NCBI GenBank assembly: GCA_900471515.1
Contig: UCFC01000013.1
Span: 1-64,000 of the forward strand
From: Hyphomicrobiales bacterium
GTDB lineage: Bacteria; Pseudomonadota; Alphaproteobacteria; Rhizobiales; Rhizobiaceae
Reading direction: 5' to 3'
Length of the DNA stretch: 64,000 nucleotides
Positions 19,591 to 28,085 of this stretch are shown piece after piece. Position numbers and translations under genes: made by a program. The notes under the pieces are model-generated. The model was not told the origin of the DNA, ran no database searches, and saw nothing but the letters and a program-made list of their open reading frames with translations. Position 1 is the stretch's first letter. The number at the start of each line of letters is the position of its first letter.

Positions 19591-20424
19591 ATGCGTAGTT
19601 TCATCGCCCGCCCGGAACATGGAATCGTCTGGATTTCCGGTGCAAGTTCCGGAATCGGGCGAGCGCTGGCTCTGAAGCTTGCCGGCGAGGGATACAGCGT
19701 CGCCGTCACTGCCCGCAATCACGAAAAACTGGTCGAGTTGCAGCTCGAGGCAGCCGGACTGCCCGGCAGCATCATCGTTCTCGACGGCGACGTGACCGAT
19801 GCCGAGGACATGGAGCATGTCATGGCCTCGATCGAATACGAACATGGGGCGCTTGCCATGGCGGTCCTGTGCGCGGGCGTCTATCAGCCCGTCCGTGGCG
19901 AGGATCTCAACCGGGCCGATTTCGAGAGGACCTTTGCCGTCAACCTGTCCGGCGTCGTCAATTGCCTGCTGCCGGCGATCCGCCACATGAAGGCGAAAGG
20001 GCAGGGGCAGATAGCCATCGTTTCCTCGGTAACGGGCTATACGGGATTGCCGACCAGCGCCGCTTACGGCGCGACCAAGGCTGCCCTCATCAACATGGCC
20101 GAAAGCCTGAAATTCGATCTCGACAAGATCGGCATCCGCATCCAGCTCATCAATCCGGGCTTTGTCGACACACCGGCAACACGCAAGAATGCCTTTCCCA
20201 TGCCGGCGCTGGTCTCGCCCGAGACGGCGGCGGAGCGCATTGCGGCGGGCCTCAAGTCGCAGGCCTTCGAGATCACGTTCCCGAAGCGCTTCACCTATGT
20301 GCTGAAGCTCCTGCGGATCCTGCCCTACGGTCTCTATTTCGCGCTGGTGAACCGCTTCACCGGTTGGCGTGAGCGGCCCGTCAAGACAAATCACCGGCCG
20401 GTGACGCCGCACCCGGCGGAGTGA
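19591..20424 (+). CDS. SDR-family oxidoreductase (stress operon)
   Basis: A 277-aa short-chain dehydrogenase with SGASSGIGRALA near residue 16, CAGVY, the Ser in AIVSSVTGYTG and YGATK as catalytic pair. After the SDR core, residues 225-260 hold a hydrophobic helix (FTYVLKLLRILPYGLYFAL) that could touch the membrane, as in lipid-acting SDRs. It follows the ChrR-like gene by 98 bases in the same direction. Its stop codon abuts that of the cyclopropane synthase gene on the other strand. The substrate is unknown; a membrane lipid is possible from context. Confidence 0.83.
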   Translation: MRSFIARPEHGIVWISGASSGIGRALALKLAGEGYSVAVTARNHEKLVELQLEAAGLPGSIIVLDGDVTDAEDMEHVMASIEYEHGALAMAVLCAGVYQPVRGEDLNRADFERTFAVNLSGVVNCLLPAIRHMKAKGQGQIAIVSSVTGYTGLPTSAAYGATKAALINMAESLKFDLDKIGIRIQLINPGFVDTPATRKNAFPMPALVSPETAAERIAAGLKSQAFEITFPKRFTYVLKLLRILPYGLYFALVNRFTGWRERPVKTNHRPVTPHPAE

Positions 20425-21684
20425 TCAGCGACGTGAAAAGACCACCTGCCGCACATCGATGTTGCGGGCGCGGAAACCCGCCTCGCAATAGAACAGGTAG
20501 AATTCCCAGAGCCGCTTGAACCGCTCGTCGAAACCCATCGGCCTGAGCTTGTGCCAGACGGACCAGAAGCGTTCGCGCCATTCCGCGAGCGTGCGGGCGT
20601 AGTCGAGGCCGAAGCCGAAGTCCCTGACCAGTGACAGGTCCATCTTCCTGCCGAGTTCGGCAAGGTGATGGCGCGTCGGCAGCATGCCGCCGGGAAAGAC
20701 GTATTTCTGGATGAAGTCCGGATTGCTGCGATATTGCTGGAAAGCCTCGGGACGGATGGTGATGATCTGCAGGCCGGCCTTGCCGCCCGGTTTCAGGCAC
20801 TGTTTCAGTTTGGAAAAATAGGCCGGCCAGTATTTCTCGCCGACAGCCTCGAACATTTCGATGGAAACGATGCGGTCATAGACCCCGGTTTCGTCGCGAT
20901 AGTCCCGGAAACGGAAATCGACCTTGTCGCCAAGGCCTGCCTTGCTTATGCGCTCCTGCGCGAAGGCCAGCTGCTCGCGGCTGATGGTCAGCCCCGTTAC
21001 CCGGCAGTTCAGCTCGCTTGCCGCAAACTCGGCAAAGCCACCCCAACCGCAGCCGATTTCCAGCACGTGGTCGCCGGGCCTGATGCCGGTCGCCTCCGCC
21101 AGCGCCCGATATTTGGCGTTCTGCGCCGATTGCAGGTCGTTGGCGCCGGTCGAATAGAGCGCCGAGGAATAGGTCATGCTCGGATCGAGCCATTGCCTGT
21201 AGAAATCGTTGCCGAGGTCGTAATGGGCGGAGATGTTGCGCCTGGAGCCCGTCCTGGTATTGGCGTTCATCCAGTGGCGGACGCGCTCGACGACGCGGCC
21301 GACACCGCCCCTGCCGTGGGAATAGCTGTGTGCGGCCTCCCCGTTGACGAGGAAAAGCTCGAGGAAGGCGGTAATGTCGGGGCTGTCCCAGTCGCCGTCC
21401 ATATAGGTTTCGGCGACACCGATCGTGCCGCTGCTCAACGCCCGGCCGGCAAGGTTCCAGTTCTTCAGGGTGAGTGCGGCATTCGGACCGGCAATCCTGC
21501 CCTTGGCGATGACCTTGCGCCCATCGGGCAAGGTTACGGCAAGCGAACCTTGCTGCATGCGCATCAGGCCGCGCAGCGCAAGCTGGGCTTTGAAGGGCAG
21601 GCCCTTGACGATGCGCGAGATATTTTCCGCCGTCAGCGTCACCGCGTCCCGGGCAGATTGGTTAAAGTCCTGAACATTGCTCAC
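20425..21684 (-). CDS. Cyclopropane-fatty-acyl-phospholipid synthase family
   Basis: A 419-aa SAM-dependent methyltransferase acting on unsaturated acyl chains of phospholipids. The N-terminal ~120 residues are the lipid-binding part. NISAHYDLGNDFYRQWLDPSMTYSSA marks the CFA family. The SAM loop is VLEIGCGWGGFAEFA near residue 202, and SIEMFEAVG follows. C-terminal motifs FPGGMLP and FGFGLDYARTL are present. It is the last gene of the phrB operon. The relatives in Rhodobacter include methylases of furan fatty acid synthesis, so its product may be a methylated rather than a cyclopropane lipid. Confidence 0.88.
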   Translation of the reverse strand: MSNVQDFNQSARDAVTLTAENISRIVKGLPFKAQLALRGLMRMQQGSLAVTLPDGRKVIAKGRIAGPNAALTLKNWNLAGRALSSGTIGVAETYMDGDWDSPDITAFLELFLVNGEAAHSYSHGRGGVGRVVERVRHWMNANTRTGSRRNISAHYDLGNDFYRQWLDPSMTYSSALYSTGANDLQSAQNAKYRALAEATGIRPGDHVLEIGCGWGGFAEFAASELNCRVTGLTISREQLAFAQERISKAGLGDKVDFRFRDYRDETGVYDRIVSIEMFEAVGEKYWPAYFSKLKQCLKPGGKAGLQIITIRPEAFQQYRSNPDFIQKYVFPGGMLPTRHHLAELGRKMDLSLVRDFGFGLDYARTLAEWRERFWSVWHKLRPMGFDERFKRLWEFYLFYCEAGFRARNIDVRQVVFSRR

Positions 21685-21762
21685 CGTCCATCCTCCCGCA
21701 TTATTGGGCCGGTCAGGTCAATGCTTACGCCTCTCCTCCGGCGATTGCGGCAAACGCTAGAT

Positions 21763-22611
21763 TCATTCCGCAGCTTCTGCAAGCCGGCTCGCGGGCTTCA
21801 CGCTGACAGGCGGCGGAGGCGGGGGCCTGCGGATGTAAACGGCGCCTTTCAGCCAGAGTTTCAGAGCCTGCCAGTGAATGCCGGCCATGATCTTGACCGT
21901 CAGGAAGGGAATGGCTGCGAGGAGATGGCCGAGCGCGCGGCTGGTCAGCGGCCTTTCTCGGCCGCAGAACGTTGCGGCAAGAAGCGGTCCTTCCGCATCG
22001 GTTTCCAGGATACGCCAGCGGATCTCCCGGCCGGGCGGCAGCATTCGGAAGTGATAGCGCATGTTGGTGGCTATGAACGGGGAAACGTAAAGCAGCTTGT
22101 CGCAGCTTTGGCGGATGCCGCTTTCGCAGATTTCCTCCCGCTCGACAGGGCAGACATAGCTGTGCCGTTCGCCGAACGTGTTGCGCACTTCATAGATCAG
22201 CGCGACCGGCGCATCGTTCCCGTCGAAGGCATAATAGACAGAAAGCGGGTTGAAGACGTAGCCGAGGATGCGGGGATAGCAGACGAGCAGGATTTTGGCC
22301 GGTCGCTCGACGCAGGCCTCCGCAAGCAGGCGGTCGGCATAAGAGCGCAGGCCTCCGCCTGCCGCATGGTCCTCTTCATGGAACGAGACGAGATTGCCGC
22401 GGTTGACCGAAAACAGCGCCGATTGCCTGTCTGCCTCCTTGAGCCGGTCGAGATCGATGGAGAGCGAAAAGACGCGATATTGGAAGCGATGGCCGAACGG
22501 CCTCATGCGCTGGTGCATGACCTCGCCCGCATAGAGCACCGCCGCTGCCTCCGGCGGAGGGCCGTTGCGCGTCATGCTGACGCCGGGCTTCGATGCGCGG
22601 GATGTCGTCAT
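21763..22611 (-). CDS. DUF1365-family protein
   Basis: A 282-aa protein of family DUF1365 with the typical N-terminus (LYAGEVMHQRMRPFGHRFQYRVFSL), then NPLSVYYAFD and the central EVRNTFGERHSYVCP. KLLYVSPFIATNMRYHFRMLPPG is the family's most conserved block. The biochemical role is not known, but the family is nearly always next to a CFA synthase and an FAD amine-oxidase-like gene, as here. Its start overlaps the stop of the FAD gene by four bases. A run of six prolines lies near the C-terminus. Confidence 0.85.
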   Translation of the reverse strand: MTTSRASKPGVSMTRNGPPPEAAAVLYAGEVMHQRMRPFGHRFQYRVFSLSIDLDRLKEADRQSALFSVNRGNLVSFHEEDHAAGGGLRSYADRLLAEACVERPAKILLVCYPRILGYVFNPLSVYYAFDGNDAPVALIYEVRNTFGERHSYVCPVEREEICESGIRQSCDKLLYVSPFIATNMRYHFRMLPPGREIRWRILETDAEGPLLAATFCGRERPLTSRALGHLLAAIPFLTVKIMAGIHWQALKLWLKGAVYIRRPPPPPPVSVKPASRLAEAAE

Positions 22612-23939
22612 GCCAGCGTCTCCAGCATGTTTTCGCGGGGGCGGGCGTTCCGCCAGGGGGCGATCCCGCCCAGCGCTTCGGCCGCCGCAAGGCCGGAAAC
22701 GAGCCCGTCCTCGTGGAAACCGTATCCCGTCCAGGCGCCCGCGAAATAACAGTTGTTCTTTCCCTGAATGGCTGCGATCGCGTCTTGCGCTGCCATCGCC
22801 TCCGCGGAAAACTGCGGGTGCTCATAGGTGAATTCGGCAAAGACCTTGTGGCCCTCCGGCTCACGATCCGGATTGAGCGTGACGAAGAGCGGAAAGCCCT
22901 GCTCTATGCCCTGCAGCCTGTTCATCCAGTAGGTCACGGCCACGCCGGCCCTGCCGTCGGCATGGCTCGAACGCAGGTAGTTCCACGAGGCCCATATCTT
23001 TCGCCGTGTCGGCATCAGACTGGCGTCACGGTGCAGGATGACACGGTTGGGCTGATAGGGGACGGCGGCGAGCAGGCGCTTTTCCTGATCCGTCGCGTCG
23101 ATCAGCAGTCGTGCCGTCTGATCGCTGTGGCAGGCAAGGACCACCTTGTCGAAAAAGGCTTCGTCGCCGGTCTGGTCGATCAGCGTGACGCCCTTGTCGC
23201 TGCGGATCACGCCGCGCACGCCGCAGCCGAGTTTTACTCTATCACCGAGTGGAGACAGAAGCCTTTTCAGATAGTTGCGGCTGCCGCCGCTGACGGTGCG
23301 CCATTGATGCTGCCGGCGATAGATCAGCCGGTGATTGTCGAAGAAGTTGACGAAATGTTCGGCGGGAAACTGCAGCATCCGCGCTGACGGCGTCGACCAG
23401 ATCGCCGCGGCCATCGGCACCAGATAGTTGTTGGTAAAACCCGGCGAGAAGCCGCGCCAGTCGAGATAATCGCCGATCGAGCGCGAGGCGAGATGCCCTG
23501 CCGCGCGATCTTCCAGGCAGGTGCGGTTGAAGCGAAGGATCTCGCGGATCATCCAGAGAAAGGAGGGGCTGAGCAGGTTGCGTTTCTGCGCGAATATAGC
23601 CGACAGCCCGCCGCCGCTCCATTCCAGCCGGCCCTGATCGAGCGACAGCGAAAAACTCATGTCGCTGGCATGCGTGGACACGCCAAGTTCGGCAAAGAGC
23701 GCGGTCAGATTGGGATAATTGTGCTCGTTATAGACGATGAAGCCGGTATCGACGGCAATGTTCAGCCCGTCATAATCGACATCGACCGTTGCCGTATGGC
23801 CGCCCGGCCGGGCATCCTTCTCGTAGAGTGTCACGTCATGGACGGGGTTCAGCGCCCAGGCCGCGGATGCGCCCGATATGCCCGACCCTATGACGGCGAC
23901 CTTGAGGCGGCGCGGCAGGCAAGGAACATGCGCGTTCAT
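22608..23939 (-). CDS. FAD-dependent amine-oxidase-like oxidoreductase
   Basis: A 443-aa flavoprotein. The dinucleotide loop is VAVIGSGISGASAAWAL near residue 14, followed by YEKDARPGGHTATVD, as in phytoene-desaturase and amine-oxidase relatives. FAGAWTGYGFHEDGLVSGLAAAEAL near the end is the FAD-closing motif. In Rhodobacter the homologous stress operon supplies a flavoprotein for methylated furan fatty acids; that job here is inferred. The start overlaps the phrB stop by four bases (ATGA). The open frame upstream of 23939 lies inside phrB and is not needed. Confidence 0.85.
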   Translation of the reverse strand: MNAHVPCLPRRLKVAVIGSGISGASAAWALNPVHDVTLYEKDARPGGHTATVDVDYDGLNIAVDTGFIVYNEHNYPNLTALFAELGVSTHASDMSFSLSLDQGRLEWSGGGLSAIFAQKRNLLSPSFLWMIREILRFNRTCLEDRAAGHLASRSIGDYLDWRGFSPGFTNNYLVPMAAAIWSTPSARMLQFPAEHFVNFFDNHRLIYRRQHQWRTVSGGSRNYLKRLLSPLGDRVKLGCGVRGVIRSDKGVTLIDQTGDEAFFDKVVLACHSDQTARLLIDATDQEKRLLAAVPYQPNRVILHRDASLMPTRRKIWASWNYLRSSHADGRAGVAVTYWMNRLQGIEQGFPLFVTLNPDREPEGHKVFAEFTYEHPQFSAEAMAAQDAIAAIQGKNNCYFAGAWTGYGFHEDGLVSGLAAAEALGGIAPWRNARPRENMLETLA

Positions 23940-25390
23940 GCTGCATCCTTTATGGCGTTGAAGACCTTGAGCGCCCGCCGGCGCGCCATGGCGTGATCGA
24001 CGATCGGGTTGGGGTAGGTTTCGCCGAGCCTGATGCCGGCTCTTTCCAGCACGCTTTCGGGGGCATCGAAGGGGCGGTGGATATATCTGTCCTCGAGCTT
24101 TGCGATCTCCGGCACGAATTGCCTGATATAGCCGCCGGCGGCATCGAATTTCTCGCCTTGCAGCACGGGATTGAAGATGCGGAAAAAGGGCGAGGCATCG
24201 GCGCCCGAACCGGCCACCCACTGCCAGCCGGCGGCATTGTTGGCCGGGTCCGCATCGACCAGCGTGTCGCGGAACCAGGCCTCGCCTCGCCGCCAGTCGA
24301 TCAGCAGGTCCTTGACGAGAAACGAGGCCGTTATCATCCGCACGCGATTGTGCATCCAGCCATGGCGCCACAGCTGGCGCATGCCGGCGTCGACAATGGG
24401 ATAGCCCGTCTGGCCGTTGCACCAGGCATGGAATCCGTCTTCATCCTTGCGCCAGCCGAAGCCGTCGAAACTGTCGTTCCAGTTGGCCCTGGCAAGTTCC
24501 GGAAAATGGAAGAGCAGGTGGTAGGAGAATTCCCGCCATGCCAGTTCCCTGCGGAAGCGCACGAGATCGTCGGATGGGATGCGGCGGGAAAGACCCTTTG
24601 TCGCCTCCCAGACGCGCGCCGGCGAAATCTCGCCGAACGCCAGATGCGGGGAGAGCAGGGAGGTTGCCGTCTTGCCGGGGAAATCCCGGTCGCTCGAATA
24701 GCCATGAAGCCCGTTTTCGACGAAATCCCGGAGCTTTTCGTGGGCGGCCGTTTCGCCCGGCGTCCACATGTCGGGAAAGGATTTCGCCCAGTCCGGTTTC
24801 TGCGGCAGAAGCTTCCAGGAGGCGAGCGTTTCGGATGCGGGAAACTGTTGGGGGAAGCGGAAGCGCTGGGGCGGATCGACGGGCGCCTCCGGCTCCCCGC
24901 TTTCTTCGAGGGCGCGCCAGAACGGCCCATAGACGCGATAGGACGTGCCGCTCGTTGTCTTCAGTATCGTCGGCTCGTGCAGCAACTGGCCGCTAAAGCT
25001 GCGCACCTCGATTGCCTGTTTTTCTAGTTCGTGCCTGAGGCGCGTATCGATTGCGGTCCCCGGCGGATCGTAGCGGCGGTTCCAGAATATCGCCTCCGCA
25101 CCGCTTCGCCTGATGATGTCGGCGAGCACGTTTCGGGCATGGCCGCTGGCAAGGACGAGCTTGCCGCCATGTTTCCTGATGGTGGCATCGAGCCCATGCA
25201 GCGAATGGTGCAGCCACCAGGCTTGAGCGGCGCCAAGCGGCCCGGTGCCGTCTTCACCGGGTTCCCGGATGTAGAGCGGAATGACCGGCCGCCCCGATGC
25301 GCATGCCGCATGGAGAGCCCTGTTGTCGTCAAGGCGCAGATCCTTGCGAAACCAGACGATTACCGCTCTTGCAACAGTCTCCCGTGCCAC
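23936..25390 (-). CDS. phrB: Deoxyribodipyrimidine photolyase
   Basis: A 484-aa class I CPD photolyase that uses light, FAD and an antenna cofactor to split pyrimidine dimers. The N-terminal antenna domain begins VIVWFRKDLRLDDNRAL. The FAD-binding domain shows GYSSDRDFPG, TSLLSPHLAFGEISPARVW and WCNGQTGYPIVDAGMRQLWRHGWMHNRVRM. The tryptophans of the electron path are in place (WRRGE and NAAGWQWVAGSG). The start is GTG. It leads the operon with the FAD, DUF1365 and CFA genes, and a ChrR-type promoter stands 30 bases before it. Confidence 0.93.
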   Translation of the reverse strand: MARETVARAVIVWFRKDLRLDDNRALHAACASGRPVIPLYIREPGEDGTGPLGAAQAWWLHHSLHGLDATIRKHGGKLVLASGHARNVLADIIRRSGAEAIFWNRRYDPPGTAIDTRLRHELEKQAIEVRSFSGQLLHEPTILKTTSGTSYRVYGPFWRALEESGEPEAPVDPPQRFRFPQQFPASETLASWKLLPQKPDWAKSFPDMWTPGETAAHEKLRDFVENGLHGYSSDRDFPGKTATSLLSPHLAFGEISPARVWEATKGLSRRIPSDDLVRFRRELAWREFSYHLLFHFPELARANWNDSFDGFGWRKDEDGFHAWCNGQTGYPIVDAGMRQLWRHGWMHNRVRMITASFLVKDLLIDWRRGEAWFRDTLVDADPANNAAGWQWVAGSGADASPFFRIFNPVLQGEKFDAAGGYIRQFVPEIAKLEDRYIHRPFDAPESVLERAGIRLGETYPNPIVDHAMARRRALKVFNAIKDAA

Positions 25391-25420
25391 TGGCTGCTCC
25401 CTGTCTTGCCTCTGGGCTTG

Positions 25421-25447
25421 TTACGGAAGTACGAGGCAACCGGATCA
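25421..25447 (-). promoter_or_regulatory. RpoE/ChrR-type (ECF) promoter of phrB operon
   Basis: On the minus strand the sequence reads TGATCC, 16 bases, CGTAA, ending 30 bases before the phrB start. Hexamer, spacing and position match the element at 18768-18794, so one ECF sigma factor probably drives both units. Confidence 0.75.
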
Positions 25448-25689
25448 ACAGTTTCACCCGGCGCGCATGAAAAAGGCCGGTCGAGCCGATCTGTCTCGGT
25501 GAAGGGTCTTTGCCCGGTCCGCTGTCCTGTTGCGGCATGCTTCGCCGAGCGGCAGCCTTTGGCCCCAGCGATGGATTTTCCAGCTTTCCTGCGGGTTTTG
25601 GAGCTTCGTTTCTTTAGTCCATAAAATTTATGGATAATTCTGCGGGCATGCGCCGCGGCAATCTGCTGCGCGTGCGCCAGGAGGCAGCG

Positions 25690-26277
25690 ATGACGAAAAT
25701 CCTGATCGTGCCGGGCCTGTTCGGCTCCGGCGAGGGGCATTGGCAGCACTATTGGCTTGATGATGTGCCGCAGAGCCGGCTTGTCGCCCAGGCCGAGTGG
25801 AATCACGCCCGCCTTGACCACTGGATGGAACGGCTGGAACAGGCGCTTCAGGAGGCGGGGGAAGCCTATATCGTTGCCCATAGCCTCGGCTGCATCCTGA
25901 CGGCGAGGCTCGCCGACCGGCCGCTGGCCCGCCGGGTGAAGGGAGCGCTTCTGGTCGCGCCGTGCGATTTGCCGGCAACGGAAAGACTGCATCCCGGTTC
26001 GCTCGCCTTCGGCCCCATGCCGACGAGCCCGTTTCCCTTTCCGAGCCTTACCGTCGGCAGCCTCGACGACAAATACATGTCGCTCGACCGCCTGAGTTTC
26101 TACGCCCGCCTCTGGAAAACCGAGGTCCGCAACATAGGGCTGGCGGGCCATATCAACATCGCCAGCGGCTTCGGCCGCTGGACCGGGGGCTATGCGTTGT
26201 TCGATGCGGTCAAAGGCAAGGCGAAAGCGAAGCGGCCGCAGATGCCCACGCTATCGGCAACTGCCGCATCGGCCTGA
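25690..26277 (+). CDS. RBBP9/YdeN-type alpha/beta hydrolase
   Basis: A 195-aa serine hydrolase. The oxyanion segment is VPGLFGSGEGHWQHYW near residue 8. The nucleophile is Ser in AHSLGC near 66, and the acid and His follow as SLDDKYMS and GHINIASGFGRW. Natural substrates of the family are poorly known. AGGAGG stands five bases before the ATG at 25690; the open frame upstream is not needed. The ~300 bases before it carry only the divergent phrB promoter. Confidence 0.85.
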   Translation: MTKILIVPGLFGSGEGHWQHYWLDDVPQSRLVAQAEWNHARLDHWMERLEQALQEAGEAYIVAHSLGCILTARLADRPLARRVKGALLVAPCDLPATERLHPGSLAFGPMPTSPFPFPSLTVGSLDDKYMSLDRLSFYARLWKTEVRNIGLAGHINIASGFGRWTGGYALFDAVKGKAKAKRPQMPTLSATAASA

Positions 26278-26364
26278 CATTTTGCCGGGACTGCGCAAGA
26301 AACGGGTTGAACTTGAGCCCTCTCGGTACGATTCTGCTGGCTGACGGAATATGAGGGCTTCACC

Positions 26365-26928
26365 ATGGCTCAGAAACTGCACCAATACCTGATCTTCGAA
26401 ACCGCCGGCGGCTTTTGCGGCATTGCCTGGAGCAATGCCGGCGTGACGCGGTTCCAGTTGCCGACCAGGAGCGCCGAGGCGACCGAACGCCTGTTGCTGC
26501 GCCGCTTGCCGGCTGCCGAACCGGGCAGACCGACGCCGCAGATTCTCGAGGCCGTTGCCGCGGTGAAGCGCTATTTCGAAGGGGAGGAGGTCGATTTCTC
26601 CACCGTGGTCGTTGACCTCGACGGCCAGGACGCCTTCTTCCGCGATATCTATGCCGCGGCCCGCCGTGTCGGCTGGGGACGCACGACCACCTACGGCACG
26701 CTCGCCAGGGAGCTTGGCGCGGGGCCGGAAGCTGCCCGCGACGTCGGCCAGGCAATGGCGAAAAACCCTGTTGCGCTTATCATTCCCTGCCATCGCGTAT
26801 TGGCCGCAGGCGGCAAGATCGGCGGCTTTTCGGCCCCCGGCGGTTCGAATGCCAAGCTGCATATGCTGGAGCTTGAAGGCGTGCATGTCGGCCCGCCCGC
26901 GCCGGCCCAGCAATCTCTGGATTTCTGA
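26365..26928 (+). CDS. ogt: Methylated-DNA--protein-cysteine methyltransferase
   Basis: A 187-aa suicide DNA repair protein that takes the methyl group from O6-methylguanine. The acceptor cysteine lies in IPCHRVLAAGGKIGGFS near residue 139. TTTYGTLARELG is the helix-turn-helix that enters the minor groove, with the Arg finger nearby (ARDVGQAMAKNP). The length fits Ogt rather than the longer Ada. Together with phrB it gives this region a DNA-repair flavour, but it has its own upstream gap and no ChrR-type promoter that I can see. Confidence 0.92.
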   Translation: MAQKLHQYLIFETAGGFCGIAWSNAGVTRFQLPTRSAEATERLLLRRLPAAEPGRPTPQILEAVAAVKRYFEGEEVDFSTVVVDLDGQDAFFRDIYAAARRVGWGRTTTYGTLARELGAGPEAARDVGQAMAKNPVALIIPCHRVLAAGGKIGGFSAPGGSNAKLHMLELEGVHVGPPAPAQQSLDF

Positions 26929-27003
26929 CCGGAAACCGGCAGCAGGTGCTTGGAACACACCGAAATTCCTCGCTATAAATCCCTGTCTGCAGCGAGGTTT
27001 TTC

Positions 27004-27393
27004 ATGAAGAAGATTTTCAATCCGCCTTCCGTCCGCCGCCCCTTCGGAAATTACAGCCACGGCCTTCTCGTGCCGCCCGGCGCCTCTCTGCTCGTCACCT
27101 CCGGTCAGCTCGGCATCGGCCTTGATGAAACAGTCCCCGAGGATGTGACGGCCCAGGCCGAACTCTGCTTCGAGGCGATCAAGGCGATCCTCGCGGCGGC
27201 CGACATGAGCTTTGCCGATGTCATCCGCATTTCCGGCTTTGTGACGAAGCGGGAGGATTTCCCGGCCTATATGGCCGTGCGCGACCGCTTCACACTCGAC
27301 CCGAAACCCGTTTCGACGCTCATTATCGTCAACGGCTTTACCCGGCCGGAATTCCTGGTCGAAGTGGAAGTGACGGCCGCGAAGGTTTTCTGA
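27004..27393 (+). CDS. RidA-family protein
   Basis: A 129-aa member of the YjgF/YER057c/UK114 family. The family turns reactive enamine/imine intermediates from PLP enzymes into ketoacids, but some subgroups do other deaminations. It starts MKKIFNPPSVRRPFGNYSHGLLV and carries the late motif VSTLIIVNGFTRPEFLVEVEVTA. In canonical RidA the catalytic Arg is in a C-R(V/S)x(V)A-type block before the final strand; here that place reads STLIIVNGF, so it probably belongs to a non-canonical Rid subgroup. The ATG at 27004 is preferred over the open frame upstream. Confidence 0.82.
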   Translation: MKKIFNPPSVRRPFGNYSHGLLVPPGASLLVTSGQLGIGLDETVPEDVTAQAELCFEAIKAILAAADMSFADVIRISGFVTKREDFPAYMAVRDRFTLDPKPVSTLIIVNGFTRPEFLVEVEVTAAKVF

Positions 27394-27424
27394 GGTCTGA
27401 TTTCAGGCGCTGCCGCGATCGCCA

Positions 27425-27448
27425 TGCCGTGGTCTCAAGACCACGGCA
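27425..27448. terminator. Palindromic hairpin between convergent genes
   Basis: A perfect 11-bp inverted repeat TGCCGTGGTCT/AGACCACGGCA separated by two bases lies between the convergent RidA-family and quinone-reductase genes. No T-run follows, so strength is uncertain. Confidence 0.5.
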
Positions 27449-27503
27449 CATCTTGCGCGACAAGCCTGCCGCGGAAAAGGCGCGCAGTTTGGAGCGATCT
27501 GCT

Positions 27504-28085
27504 TCAGAAGCGTTCCATCGCGCCCTTCACTTTCGCCAGAAACGCCGCTCGCGTCTCCGGCGTGCAATTGTTCATGTCGTAGTGGGCGAGGAAGGTGACG
27601 GGGTTGAGCGGGTTGATTTGCGCCCGCAAGACCCGCTTGACGATCTTCTTCGGCGGATTGCCGGCGACGAAGGCGCGGAAAGGTGTCGCGCCATAGGTCA
27701 GCACCGCCCCGAGCTTCCTGATGTGCCGCAGCCGGGATTCGACCTTGCCGTCCACCAGTTCGAAGGAGACGCCGGGAAGCCAGACCCGGTCGAAATAACC
27801 CTTGAGGATGGCGGGAAAACCGAAATTCCACACCGGCGTACAGATGACCAGCGCCTCGGCCTGCTTCAGCCTTTCCACATAGGGTTTCACCAGCGATGTA
27901 TTGTCCGGGTAGTCGTGATAGACGAGCCGGTCATGCCGTGAGAGAACGGGATCGAAATTTTCCGCATAGAGATCGCAGGCATCCACCTCATGCCCGGCCT
28001 TGGCGAGGCTCTCCAGGGTCTGCCTGTAGAGTGCCTTGCCGTAGCTTTCCTCGACCGGGTGCGAGTGGAGGACAAGAACCCTCAT
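27504..28085 (-). CDS. NAD(P)H dehydrogenase (quinone), flavodoxin-like fold
   Basis: A 193-aa flavin reductase of the MdaB/NQO1-like group. The phosphate loop starts LVLHSHPVEESYGKALY. TPVWNFGFPAILKGYFDRVWLPGVSF near residue 85 is the diagnostic block. It closes the six-gene minus-strand operon and overlaps the FAD oxidase stop by four bases, so it may recycle electrons or quinones from that oxidase. This coupling is inferred. Confidence 0.88.
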   Translation of the reverse strand: MRVLVLHSHPVEESYGKALYRQTLESLAKAGHEVDACDLYAENFDPVLSRHDRLVYHDYPDNTSLVKPYVERLKQAEALVICTPVWNFGFPAILKGYFDRVWLPGVSFELVDGKVESRLRHIRKLGAVLTYGATPFRAFVAGNPPKKIVKRVLRAQINPLNPVTFLAHYDMNNCTPETRAAFLAKVKGAMERF

